Below are positions 22,864-30,520 of a DNA stretch of 64,000 nt, piece after piece; position 1 is the first letter of the stretch, and each line of letters starts with the position of its first letter. The translations under genes and the position numbers were made by a program. A model generated the notes under the pieces. The model saw only the letters and a program-made list of their open reading frames with translations. It had not been told where the DNA came from and made no database searches. The stretch is from an uncultured Neglectibacter sp. Lineage in GTDB: Bacteria; Bacillota; Clostridia; Oscillospirales; Acutalibacteraceae. The stretch lies in the NCBI GenBank assembly GCA_937958185.1, contig CALFFN010000021.1, positions 154,929 to 218,928 on the forward strand, given 5' to 3'.

Positions 22864-23179
22864 TGCCACGTTCTATTTCTCCTGACCAGAGACAGCGCTT
22901 CAGGTCTACCCGGCCGTCCGGCAAAAAGGGGATATTTTCGTCTTCCAGCAGTCCTCGCTGGATTTCCTTTCCGCCGAAAGCCTGGTCGCAGCAGAGCCTT
23001 CCGTCGCTGTATAAGACCCGGTGGCAGGGCAGCCCAGCCGGGGCCCGGTACATGGCAGCCCCAACGATCCTTGCAGCCCGCGGGCTTCCTGCCATGGCGG
23101 CAAGCTGACCGTAGGTCGTCACCTTTCCCTCCGGGACCTGAGCGACAAGGTCATACACACGTTTTGGAAAGCTTTTCAT
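22856..23179 (-). CDS. MGMT-domain DNA alkyltransferase-like protein
   Basis: A 107-residue protein consisting only of the C-terminal DNA-binding domain of O6-alkylguanine DNA alkyltransferases: GKVTTYGQLAAMAGSPRAARIVGAAM, then PCHRV with the acceptor Cys52. Alkyltransferase-like proteins have Trp at that position; here the Cys is kept, so direct repair is possible. The family's N-terminal domain is absent. The start at 23179 is preceded by GAAAGGCGGGAGATC. Confidence 0.85.
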   Translation of the reverse strand: MKSFPKRVYDLVAQVPEGKVTTYGQLAAMAGSPRAARIVGAAMYRAPAGLPCHRVLYSDGRLCCDQAFGGKEIQRGLLEDENIPFLPDGRVDLKRCLWSGEIERGTD

Positions 23180-23271
23180 GATCTCCCGCCTTTCTGTATG
23201 TCCAGTATACGTGATTTTTTGAAAGGAAGCAAGGAAAACAACAAAATCGCCAAACGAAAAGGAGAATGCAA

Positions 23272-23628
23272 ATGGAGCTTATCATGCAGCCCACCTTTGA
23301 AACCTGCGGTCAGGCGTGTATCGCTATGATCTCGGGAAAAACGGTGGAGGAAGTTATTAAGGACATGAAAACCGATGGTCCCACCAGCATAGGGCAGCTG
23401 GTGAAGATATTGGACGAATATGGGATAAAGCACGCGGAAAAGAATGTGCGCATTTCCCAAAAGAACCCGGTGCCCTATGAGTTTTCCATTTTGACCGCTC
23501 ACATGAAGGGCGGGTATAACCACTGGCTGCTGCTGTACGGCGGTCGCTATTACGACCCCGAGTTTGGTTTGATCGAGGGAGAATACCCCCACGGCAGGAT
23601 CACTTCTTTTTTCGCCATCTATCCATAA
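23272..23628 (+). CDS. C39-like cysteine peptidase fold protein
   Basis: A 118-residue protein with the compact papain/C39 layout: Gln6 and Cys12 in MQPTFETCGQACIAMI, His84 in GYNHWLLLYGG and Asp95 in RYYDPEFG. This is the order of oxyanion Gln, catalytic Cys, His and Asp in C39 peptidases, which cleave double-glycine leaders. No exporter or leader peptide lies nearby, so it may be a stand-alone peptidase or a toxin/immunity-type domain. The ATG at 23272 follows AAAAGGAG. Confidence 0.7.
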   Translation: MELIMQPTFETCGQACIAMISGKTVEEVIKDMKTDGPTSIGQLVKILDEYGIKHAEKNVRISQKNPVPYEFSILTAHMKGGYNHWLLLYGGRYYDPEFGLIEGEYPHGRITSFFAIYP

Positions 23629-23633
23629 GGTTT

Positions 23634-23663
23634 CCGGGCGGTCCTTTTTGAGGGACCGCCCGG
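23634..23663. terminator. Shared terminator between the peptidase and ABC permease genes
   Basis: CCGGGCGGTCC-TTTTTGA-GGACCGCCCGG with T on the right side. Confidence 0.85.
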
Positions 23664-23682
23664 GTTTTGCCTTTCCAGGGAT

Positions 23683-24468
23683 TCAGCCGATATCCTTTCT
23701 GCCGTATTGCCAAAAGGCAAGGAAAACGCCGATAAGGGAAAAAGCTATGCCGGAAGCCAGATACCCGGCGTTGATAGCACCGTTCGTAACGATGTCCGCG
23801 CCCTCCGTATAGCCAAAGGGCGTAATATATTTCAGGAATTTTGTTTCCTCCAGCAGATTGGAAAGAAGATTGATGAAATAGAACAGCGCGGCAAGCCCTA
23901 GCCCCGCGCCGAGACCGCTTTGGCGCAGGAAAGCGGAGATACCGAAGGTGATGGCTGCCGTTTCCACCTGCATGAGAAAATAAGCGAGAAAGAGCAGCGC
24001 AGTGGTAGAGGCGGGCATAGCTTCGTGAATGACAGCTTCAGCCAGCAGGGTGAAAGCGGCGGAAACAGCGTTCAGCAGGACTAATTGGATCAGGATCGCG
24101 CAGAATTTCCCTCCCACCACGGCGGCACGGGAAATGGGGTGGGTCAGCAGGAAATCTGCCGTATGTTCTTTTTCTTCCTTTGCCAGTGCGGAGATTCCCA
24201 GCAGCGCGGCAAAAAAAGCGCCGCCCAGCCCCAGTATGTTCCCGCATTCCACGGCAAAGAAGCCGGAAAATTCGCCGTAATTTATTCTGTCTAAGCCGAA
24301 CGCCTGAGAAAAGCTGCCCATATTGGCAAAGGCGGCGCTGATTTCCGTCATCTGCTTTTCCATTTCCGGGTAGATCAGCACACAGATCCCCAGCAGCAGA
24401 GAGATCGCAGCCGTCCAAACCACCAGAGAATTTCTGCCCAGCTTCAGTTCATGCTTCACGATAGTCAT
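23683..24468 (-). CDS. ABC-2 type transporter permease
   Basis: A 261-residue membrane protein with six predicted helices, starting MTIVKHELKLGRNSLVVWTA. A cytoplasmic loop EEKEHTADFLLTHPISR is a hallmark of bacitracin/lantibiotic-type ABC-2 permeases. It probably exports a drug or peptide together with the ATPase. Its ATG overlaps the ATPase stop by 4 nt (ATGA), so the two are translationally coupled. Confidence 0.88.
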   Translation of the reverse strand: MTIVKHELKLGRNSLVVWTAAISLLLGICVLIYPEMEKQMTEISAAFANMGSFSQAFGLDRINYGEFSGFFAVECGNILGLGGAFFAALLGISALAKEEKEHTADFLLTHPISRAAVVGGKFCAILIQLVLLNAVSAAFTLLAEAVIHEAMPASTTALLFLAYFLMQVETAAITFGISAFLRQSGLGAGLGLAALFYFINLLSNLLEETKFLKYITPFGYTEGADIVTNGAINAGYLASGIAFSLIGVFLAFWQYGRKDIG

Positions 24469-25343
24469 AGGGTTTCTCCTTTCGCATAGTAATGCAGGAA
24501 GATTTCTTCCAGATCAGGCTCGGCAATGGTCAGGTCGGCGGGGGAAAGGCGGGTCAGCTCCCGCAGGAGCAGATCGGTTTCTCCGCTGTAGAGAAAGCTG
24601 ACGGAGCCATTTCCCGTTTGCACGTCCCGGATGCCCTGCAGGTTCGGCTCAGCCGTCACACCGTGCAGGGTGACCCGTTTCGCGCCGGTGTGCCCCAGCC
24701 GCTCCACACGGTCCGCTGCCAGCAGCTTTCCTTCCCGGATCACGGCGGCGTGCCGGCAGTACCGCTGCACCTCGGAAAGGATATGGGAGGAGAGGAAAAC
24801 GGTAGCGCCCTCCCGGTTGCGTTCCTGCAAAAGCGCAAAAAATTCCCGCTGGATCAAAGGGTCCAGCCCGCTGGTGGGTTCGTCCAGAATGTACAGGCTG
24901 GGCTTGTGCTGCATGGCGCAGACGATCCCAACCTTCTTTCGGTTGCCGAGAGAAAGCTCAGCCACCCGGCGGGAGGTATCCAGCCCCAGCCGTTCACAGA
25001 GCATGGCGGCTTCCCGGGAACAATCCTTTTTTCGCAGCCCGGCGGAAAATTTCAATACTTCTTTGACCTGCATTCCACTGTAAAATGTAGTTTCCGAGGG
25101 AAGAAAGCCGATTTGTGAGAGCAGCTCCTTCCGATGGGTGCGGATATCGAGCCCCAACAGTTCCGCTGTGCCGCCGGTGGGGGAGATCAGCCCCAGCAGC
25201 GTGCGGATCGTGGTGCTTTTTCCCGCTCCGTTGGGACCGATAAAGCCGAAGAAATCCCCCTGCCCCACGGTCAAATTCATTTCGACAATGCCCCGGGATT
25301 TTCCATAATATTTTGTCAGGTTTTTCGTTTCAATGGCGTTCAT
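24465..25343 (-). CDS. ABC transporter ATP-binding protein
   Basis: A 292-residue ATPase of the drug/bacitracin export class. Walker A is GPNGAGKST at residues 36-44, the signature region is ELSLGNRKKVGIV, Walker B is LYILDEPTSGLD, and the switch His is in FLSSHILSEV. The last 80 residues are the usual accessory region. It overlaps the TetR gene upstream by 14 nt and the permease downstream by 4 nt, making a three-gene operon tetR-ATPase-permease. Confidence 0.93.
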   Translation of the reverse strand: MNAIETKNLTKYYGKSRGIVEMNLTVGQGDFFGFIGPNGAGKSTTIRTLLGLISPTGGTAELLGLDIRTHRKELLSQIGFLPSETTFYSGMQVKEVLKFSAGLRKKDCSREAAMLCERLGLDTSRRVAELSLGNRKKVGIVCAMQHKPSLYILDEPTSGLDPLIQREFFALLQERNREGATVFLSSHILSEVQRYCRHAAVIREGKLLAADRVERLGHTGAKRVTLHGVTAEPNLQGIRDVQTGNGSVSFLYSGETDLLLRELTRLSPADLTIAEPDLEEIFLHYYAKGETL

Positions 25344-25959
25344 TCGGAGTCTCCCTTCTCTTGTAGACAGATTTCCAGAAGCTCAGCAGTTTTTGAAAGT
25401 CCCGCTTCATCTGCGCCGTGTCCAGCCCGCCCCGCTGTAGCATTTCCCAGAGGTATCCCTCCGAAGCCCAGTACATTTCCCGGTACATCATCTGCAGGTC
25501 CAGCCCCGGCACAAAGTCTTCTGGCGGCAGGGCTGTCAGCGCGATAGCGGCTTTTTTGTCGAAATGCTTTCGGTAGCTGCGCTGGATTTCCCTGCTCAGC
25601 TCTTCGTCTTTTTCATAAAATGCTTTTACGGCAAACAGCGCTATGCAGGGATATTGCTCCATGATCTCAAATTTAGCGTCCATGCCCCGCTCCATCATTT
25701 CAAATAAGTCAGTAGACTCATAACAGCGATAGGCGGTAAGGGTGTTTACAGTAAGCTCGGCGGCCTGTTCCCAAAGAAACAGATAAAACTCCTTTTTGTT
25801 GCGGAAATAGTGGAACAGCAGGGATTTGCTGATCCCGGCGGCGCCCGCGACCTCGCTCATGGGGCTTTTCCGATAGCTGTTTTCCGAAAACACCTGAAAC
25901 CCGGCGTTTAGGATCCTCTGCTGCTTTTCCTGCGGCAGCTGAAAAAATTTTGGATTCAT
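25330..25959 (-). CDS. TetR-family regulator of the ABC exporter
   Basis: A 209-residue repressor. The N-terminal helix-turn-helix is RILNAGFQVFSENSYRKSPMSEVAGAAGISKSLLFHYFRNKKEFY in outline; the ligand domain is divergent. AAGGAGGGCTT precedes the ATG at 25959. As first gene of the exporter operon it probably represses its own promoter through the operator at 25974. Confidence 0.9.
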   Translation of the reverse strand: MNPKFFQLPQEKQQRILNAGFQVFSENSYRKSPMSEVAGAAGISKSLLFHYFRNKKEFYLFLWEQAAELTVNTLTAYRCYESTDLFEMMERGMDAKFEIMEQYPCIALFAVKAFYEKDEELSREIQRSYRKHFDKKAAIALTALPPEDFVPGLDLQMMYREMYWASEGYLWEMLQRGGLDTAQMKRDFQKLLSFWKSVYKRRETPNERH

Positions 25960-25973
25960 AAGCCCTCCTTGTT

Positions 25974-26015
25974 GACCGCTGCGGTCCATACCGATATTGT
26001 AAATCCATTGACCGC
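25974..26015 (-). promoter_or_regulatory. Probable TetR operator region
   Basis: GACCGC-T-GCGGTC (25974-25986) is a perfect 13-bp palindrome just upstream of the tetR ribosome site. The sequence AGCGGTCAA occurs twice on the minus strand (25972-25980 and 26007-26015), giving a palindrome plus an extra half-site. Confidence 0.6.
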
Positions 26016-26107
26016 TTTTGAGAAGACCCCCGCAAAAATAATTGCTTTTTCTAGGATCAAGCTGTATCATATTTCCATGGAACAGCAAAAAATGAAATGG
26101 AGAGAAA

Positions 26108-26695
26108 ATGACAATGGTCTTTCAAATAATCGGCGTTGTGCTGTTGCTGGCGTTTTATACCTGCTATTTTGGGAAAATGCTGCGCCAGAAAAAGCGGGGC
26201 ATTCAAACAGACCAGATGGGGAAAGGGAAGCGGGGCATGGTCAAGGGAATCGAGCTTTCCGTGAAATTCTGTACTTGTTTTGTGGTGTTTGCAGAAGTGC
26301 TGGCTCTTTTCCTGAATGTTTCCGGGCTCCCCACATGGTGCAGAGTGGCAGGCGTTCTTTTGGGTATAGCGGGAGTGGTGATTTTTATTCTATCCGTAGT
26401 GACTATGAAAGACAGCTGGCGCGCCGGGGTGCCGGAGGGGGAAAAGACAGAGCTTGTGACCGCCGGAATTTACAGCTGGAGCAGAAATCCCGCTTTTCTG
26501 GGGTTTGACCTGCTTTATCTCGGTCTGCTGCTCATGTTTTTTCACTGGGCGCTGTTCCTTGTCACCGTCCTTGCCGTGCTGATGCTGCACTTGCAGATCG
26601 TAAATGTAGAAGAAGATTTTCTGGCGCAGACCTTTGGCGGGGAATACGTCAATTACAGAAAAAAGGTGTGCCGGTATTTTGGCAGGAAAGGCTGA
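26108..26695 (+). CDS. Isoprenylcysteine carboxyl methyltransferase-like membrane protein
   Basis: A 195-residue protein with about five membrane segments. It has the ICMT/PEMT signature near the C-terminus: GIYSWSRNPAFLGF, then VNVEEDFLAQTFGGEYVNYRKKVCRYF. Bacterial members use SAM; most substrates are unknown. The gene diverges from tetR, 148 nt away, so the TetR site could also affect it. Confidence 0.85.
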   Translation: MTMVFQIIGVVLLLAFYTCYFGKMLRQKKRGIQTDQMGKGKRGMVKGIELSVKFCTCFVVFAEVLALFLNVSGLPTWCRVAGVLLGIAGVVIFILSVVTMKDSWRAGVPEGEKTELVTAGIYSWSRNPAFLGFDLLYLGLLLMFFHWALFLVTVLAVLMLHLQIVNVEEDFLAQTFGGEYVNYRKKVCRYFGRKG

Positions 26696-26707
26696 ATCGA
26701 AGAACTA

Positions 26708-26740
26708 AAAGGGGCTTGCAGATCTTCTGCAAGCCCCTTT
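26708..26740. terminator. Shared terminator between methyltransferase and copper ATPase genes
   Basis: AAAGGGGCTTGCAGA-TCT-TCTGCAAGCCCCTTT, a perfect 15-bp stem usable in both directions. Confidence 0.9.
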
Positions 26741-26744
26741 GCGT

Positions 26745-29063
26745 TTATGATTCTTTTTTCCTTGTCGGCTTGAAGAATTTCAGTCGCAGGGCGTTTGACA
26801 CCACGCACACGCTGGAAAGGCTCATGGCGGCGGCGCCGAACATGGGGTTCAGCCGCAGCCCCAGCCAGACGAATACGCCGGCGGCCAGCGGAATGCCAAT
26901 GGAATTGTAAAAGAACGCCCAGAACAGGTTTTCCTTGATGTTCCGCATGACGGCCCGGCTCAGCCGAACCGCCGTAACAGCGTCCAGCAGGTCGCTTTTT
27001 ACCAGCACGATGTCGGCACTTTCAATGGCAATGTCCGAGCCTGCGCCAATGGCGATCCCCACATCGGCGCGGGTGAGGGCGGGTGCGTCGTTCACGCCGT
27101 CACCGATCATGGCGACCTTCTTTCCCGCGCTCTGGAATTCCGCGATTTTCCGTTCCTTGTCCTGGGGCAGCACTTCGGAAATGACCTGGGGAATGTTCAG
27201 CTTCCGGCGGATCGCTTCCGCCGTCCTGGCGTTGTCTCCGGTGAGCATCACCGTTTCTATGCCCAGCTCCCGGAAGGCTTCAATGGCTTCCGCGCTGGTG
27301 GGCTTTATCACATCGGCGGCGGCGAGAATACCCAGCACAGAGGTGCTGTCCGCAAAGAGCAAAGGCGTTTTGCCCTCGTCCGCCAGCTTTGCCGTCATGG
27401 CTTCCAGTTCCTTTTTCTGGGCATCTTTGAGAACGCCCAGCTCGTCCAGATAAGCGAGGTTCCCGGCATAGCAGCTTGCTCCGTCGATTCTTGCAGTCAC
27501 GCCCCGCCCGAACGCCGCCTGGAAATCCGTGCCCGGCAGATAGGGAACGCCCTGCTCCTCCGCAAAGGCGACTACCGCCTCTGCCAGCGGGTGCTCGCTC
27601 TGCTTTTCCAGGCTGTACGCCACGGACAGCAGCCTTTCCCGGTCAGCGGAAAGGGGGAGGACGTCCGTGATTTTCGGCGCGCCCTGCGTGATGGTCCCCG
27701 TCTTGTCCAGCACCACGGTGTTTATGCTGTGAGCGGTCTCCAAAGCGTCGCCGGATTTTATCAGAATGCCGTTTTCAGCGCCCTTGCCCGTGCCGACCAT
27801 AATGGCGACGGGCGTGGCAAGCCCCAGCGCGCAGGGGCAGGAGATCACCAGAACGGAAATGCCGATGGAAAGGGCGAATTCCGCCGTTGCGCCCAGAAGA
27901 AGCCATACGACGGCGGCGACAATGGCAATACAGATCACCGTGGGCACGAAGATCCCGGCGATCTTATCCGCCAGCTTGGCAATGGGCGCCTTGCTGGCGC
28001 TGGCTTCCTCCACCAGCCGGACGATCTGGGAAATGGTGGTATCCTCGCCGACCTTGGTGGCGCGGAAGCGGATATAGCCCGTCTTGTTCACCGTAGCGGA
28101 GATCACAGGGTCGTTTTCCCGCTTTTCCACAGGAATGCTTTCCCCGGTGATAGCGGACTCGTCAATGCTGGTGCTGCCTTCAAGGATCACGCCGTCCACG
28201 GGAATGGAAGCGCCGGGCTTTACCGCAATGCAGTCGCCCACTGCGATTTCCCCTACGGGCACCTCCACCTCCTGCCCGTCCCGCACCACGACCGCCGTTT
28301 TCGGGGCAAGCCCGATCAGCTTAGTAATGGCTTCGCTGGTGCGTCCTTTGGATTTGGTTTCCAGGTATTTGCCCAGGGTGATCAGCGTAAGGATCGTTCC
28401 GGCAGACTCAAAATACAGGTCCATGGAGTAGTGCTCCACCGTGGCAAGGTCGCCGTGCCCCAGCCCATAGCCAATGCGGTACAGCGCGAAGATTCCATAC
28501 ACGATGGCGGCGCTGGAGCCGATGGCGATCAGGCTGTCCATGTTTGGGTGCCCGCGGAACAGGGAAGAAAAACCGTTCCGATAATATTTCTGGTTGGCGA
28601 AAACGATGGGGAGCAGCAGGATAAGCTGGGTGAGCGCAAAGGTCACGGCGTTCTCCGTGCCGTGAAAATACCGGGTGATAAAGGCTGGCACAGGCAAGCC
28701 GAACCATTCCAGGAACATGTGGTGCATGGAAAGGTACATCAAAGGCACAAGGAAGCAAAGGGACACGAGGAACCTCCGCTTCATGTGCCGAAGCGCCTCC
28801 GCAGATTCCGATACAGGCGCTTCCTGAACATCTTTCGCGCGCTGCTCGCTTTTATCCGGGCTGGCGCCGTAGCCGCCTTTCTTTACCGCCCTGATAATAT
28901 CCTTCTCCGAGACGCCGGTCTCGTCATATTCCACCTGCATGCTGTTCGTCAGCAGGTTCACGGAAACCGTTTGCACGCCTGGAAGCGCTGATACGCTTTT
29001 TTCCACATGGGCAGAGCACGCGGAGCAGCTCATGCCGGTGACGCAAAATTTTTCTTTTGTCAT
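26745..29063 (-). CDS. copA: Copper-exporting P-type ATPase
   Basis: Pumps monovalent copper out of the cell. It has 772 residues with one N-terminal heavy-metal domain (GMSCSAC, Cys13 and Cys16), eight membrane helices, TGES, the metal-site SCPCALGLATP, phosphorylation motif DKTGTIT, the P1B SEHPLAEAV and hinge GDGVNDAP. The CPC motif and single HMA domain fit Cu-type P1B pumps; silver is also possible. No copper chaperone or CsoR/CopY gene is adjacent. A weak AGAAAGG site precedes the ATG. Confidence 0.95.
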   Translation of the reverse strand: MTKEKFCVTGMSCSACSAHVEKSVSALPGVQTVSVNLLTNSMQVEYDETGVSEKDIIRAVKKGGYGASPDKSEQRAKDVQEAPVSESAEALRHMKRRFLVSLCFLVPLMYLSMHHMFLEWFGLPVPAFITRYFHGTENAVTFALTQLILLLPIVFANQKYYRNGFSSLFRGHPNMDSLIAIGSSAAIVYGIFALYRIGYGLGHGDLATVEHYSMDLYFESAGTILTLITLGKYLETKSKGRTSEAITKLIGLAPKTAVVVRDGQEVEVPVGEIAVGDCIAVKPGASIPVDGVILEGSTSIDESAITGESIPVEKRENDPVISATVNKTGYIRFRATKVGEDTTISQIVRLVEEASASKAPIAKLADKIAGIFVPTVICIAIVAAVVWLLLGATAEFALSIGISVLVISCPCALGLATPVAIMVGTGKGAENGILIKSGDALETAHSINTVVLDKTGTITQGAPKITDVLPLSADRERLLSVAYSLEKQSEHPLAEAVVAFAEEQGVPYLPGTDFQAAFGRGVTARIDGASCYAGNLAYLDELGVLKDAQKKELEAMTAKLADEGKTPLLFADSTSVLGILAAADVIKPTSAEAIEAFRELGIETVMLTGDNARTAEAIRRKLNIPQVISEVLPQDKERKIAEFQSAGKKVAMIGDGVNDAPALTRADVGIAIGAGSDIAIESADIVLVKSDLLDAVTAVRLSRAVMRNIKENLFWAFFYNSIGIPLAAGVFVWLGLRLNPMFGAAAMSLSSVCVVSNALRLKFFKPTRKKES

Positions 29064-29116
29064 GGAACACCATGCCTTTCTTGGGCTTTACCGGGAAAAC
29101 CCGGATCCTGGTTTTC

Positions 29117-29145
29117 AATATATCATTTTGGAAAGAGCTTGTCAA
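29117..29145 (-). promoter_or_regulatory. copA promoter
   Basis: On the minus strand TTGACA, 17 bp, TATATT. Directly upstream of the -35 is an AT-rich near-palindrome (TATACT...AGTATA-like, about 29153-29170) that might bind a metal regulator. The rest of the 29064-29421 gap holds only the two divergent promoters and leaders. Confidence 0.75.
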
Positions 29146-29317
29146 TAAAAATATACTAAAACACTATACTTTCCGTTTTTCCACGGAAAACCAATGATAA
29201 AACAGGCGTGAAGGGAAGAAACGCACCCGTTTTATTATGTCCGGGACATAGCGGAATTTGTAAAGGTCTCTCTACACATTTTTCGCCCATAATTTTTGTG
29301 AAAATGCGGATTGCCTA

Positions 29318-29346
29318 TTGAAAAATCGAAAGCCCTTTGCTATAAT
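29318..29346 (+). promoter_or_regulatory. Promoter of the sugar importer operon
   Basis: TTGAAA, 17 bp, TATAAT, 76 nt before the start codon. Confidence 0.8.
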
Positions 29347-29391
29347 GATACTGATAGCGGAAAGCCAATATCTGGCAGACCGCAAATATTT

Positions 29392-29406
29392 TAGAGCTAA
29401 GCTCTA
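29392..29406 (+). promoter_or_regulatory. Palindrome abutting the ribosome site of the sugar-binding protein gene
   Basis: TAGAGCT-A-AGCTCTA is a perfect inverted repeat whose last A is the first base of the AGGAGG site. It could be a regulator's operator or a hairpin that modulates initiation. Confidence 0.6.
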
Positions 29407-29421
29407 GGAGGAAATTTCAAT

Positions 29422-30447
29422 ATGAAAAAAGTTCTTTCACTGGTGCTGGCACTGGCGCTGCTCTGCGTCTGTTTTGCCGGCTGCGGAAATGACAACAGCA
29501 ACAGCAGCGCGCCTGCTTCCAGCACTGCGCCTGCATCTTCTGCTGCTGGTTCTTCTGTCGCCGATACTTCTACCGGCGGCGAAGTCTACAAGATCGGCGT
29601 TCTCGCTCCCGCTGTGACCCATGGTTGGGTGGCAGGCGTTGCCTATTATGCAGAGCAGCGCTGCAAGGAGCTGTCCGATGCTGGGGAGATCGAGTACAAG
29701 CTGCTCACCAGCAACAATGCAGAGGAAATGACCAGCCAGATCGACGACCTGCGCACCTGGGGCGCTCAGGCAGTGGTCGCATTCCCCCAGTGGGAAGGCA
29801 TGGAGTCCCCCATTCAGGCTCTGATCGACGATGGCATCTACGTAGTCAACTTCGATATTGAGATCAAGTGCAACGGTGTGTACCGCGTGTCCGGCGACAA
29901 TGAGGACATGGGTCGCCAGAGCGCTCAGTACATCGTGGATAAGGTCGGCAATACGGGCAATGTCATCATGCTGAACGTTCCTTCCTCCGGCTCCGTTTCA
30001 GAGCTGCGCCAGAAGGGCTTCGAGGAGAAAATGGCTGAGATCGCCCCTGACATGAACGTGGAGACCTTTGCCACGCAGTTTACCCGTGAAGCCGGGCAGA
30101 AGGATTTTGCCGATATCCTTGCCACCCATGAGAAGATCGACGCGGTGTTCTCCATGGACGATGAGACCTCTATCGGCGTTCTGAATGCCATTCGGGAAGC
30201 AAACCGCACCGATATCAAGGTCATTACCGGCGGCGGCGGGTGCCAGGAATACTTTAAGATGATGAAGGATAACGCTGACATCAACATTCAGTCTGCCCTG
30301 TACAGTCCTGTCATGGTTATGGACGCTGTGGATAACGCTCTGTCTCTGCTGAAGGGCGAGAAGGTTGAGGAAGTGAAGATCATTCCCACTACCGTGGTAG
30401 ATAAGGATAACTGCGACCAGTATCTGGACGAGAGCTCTCCCTACTAA
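29422..30447 (+). CDS. Sugar ABC transporter substrate-binding lipoprotein
   Basis: Captures a sugar outside the membrane. It has 341 residues with signal peptide MKKVLSLVLALALLCVCFAGC and Cys21 as lipidation site, then a Ser/Ala-rich linker. A type-1 periplasmic-binding domain (Peripla_BP_4, RbsB-like) follows: YKIGVLAPAVTHGWVAG, EEMTSQIDDLRTWGAQAVV and a C-terminal DAVFSMDDETSIGVLNAI. AGGAGGAA precedes the ATG. First gene of a binding protein-ATPase-permease operon. Confidence 0.93.
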   Translation: MKKVLSLVLALALLCVCFAGCGNDNSNSSAPASSTAPASSAAGSSVADTSTGGEVYKIGVLAPAVTHGWVAGVAYYAEQRCKELSDAGEIEYKLLTSNNAEEMTSQIDDLRTWGAQAVVAFPQWEGMESPIQALIDDGIYVVNFDIEIKCNGVYRVSGDNEDMGRQSAQYIVDKVGNTGNVIMLNVPSSGSVSELRQKGFEEKMAEIAPDMNVETFATQFTREAGQKDFADILATHEKIDAVFSMDDETSIGVLNAIREANRTDIKVITGGGGCQEYFKMMKDNADINIQSALYSPVMVMDAVDNALSLLKGEKVEEVKIIPTTVVDKDNCDQYLDESSPY

Positions 30448-30466
30448 GAAATATTTATTGAAAATC

Positions 30467-30502
30467 GGAAAGGCTATGGCGGAAGCGTCATAGCCTTTTT
30501 CC
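30467..30502 (+). terminator. Intercistronic hairpin after the binding-protein gene
   Basis: GGAAAGGCTATG pairs with CATAGCCTTTTTCC. The T run makes it a partial terminator, a common way to express the binding protein above the membrane components. Confidence 0.75.
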
Positions 30503-30520
30503 AAAGGGGAGGTTTATGGC

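Noticed and set aside
27591..28991. 466-codon plus-strand open frame
   Set aside because: Antisense to copA; low-complexity His/Gly-rich translation typical of a shadow frame.
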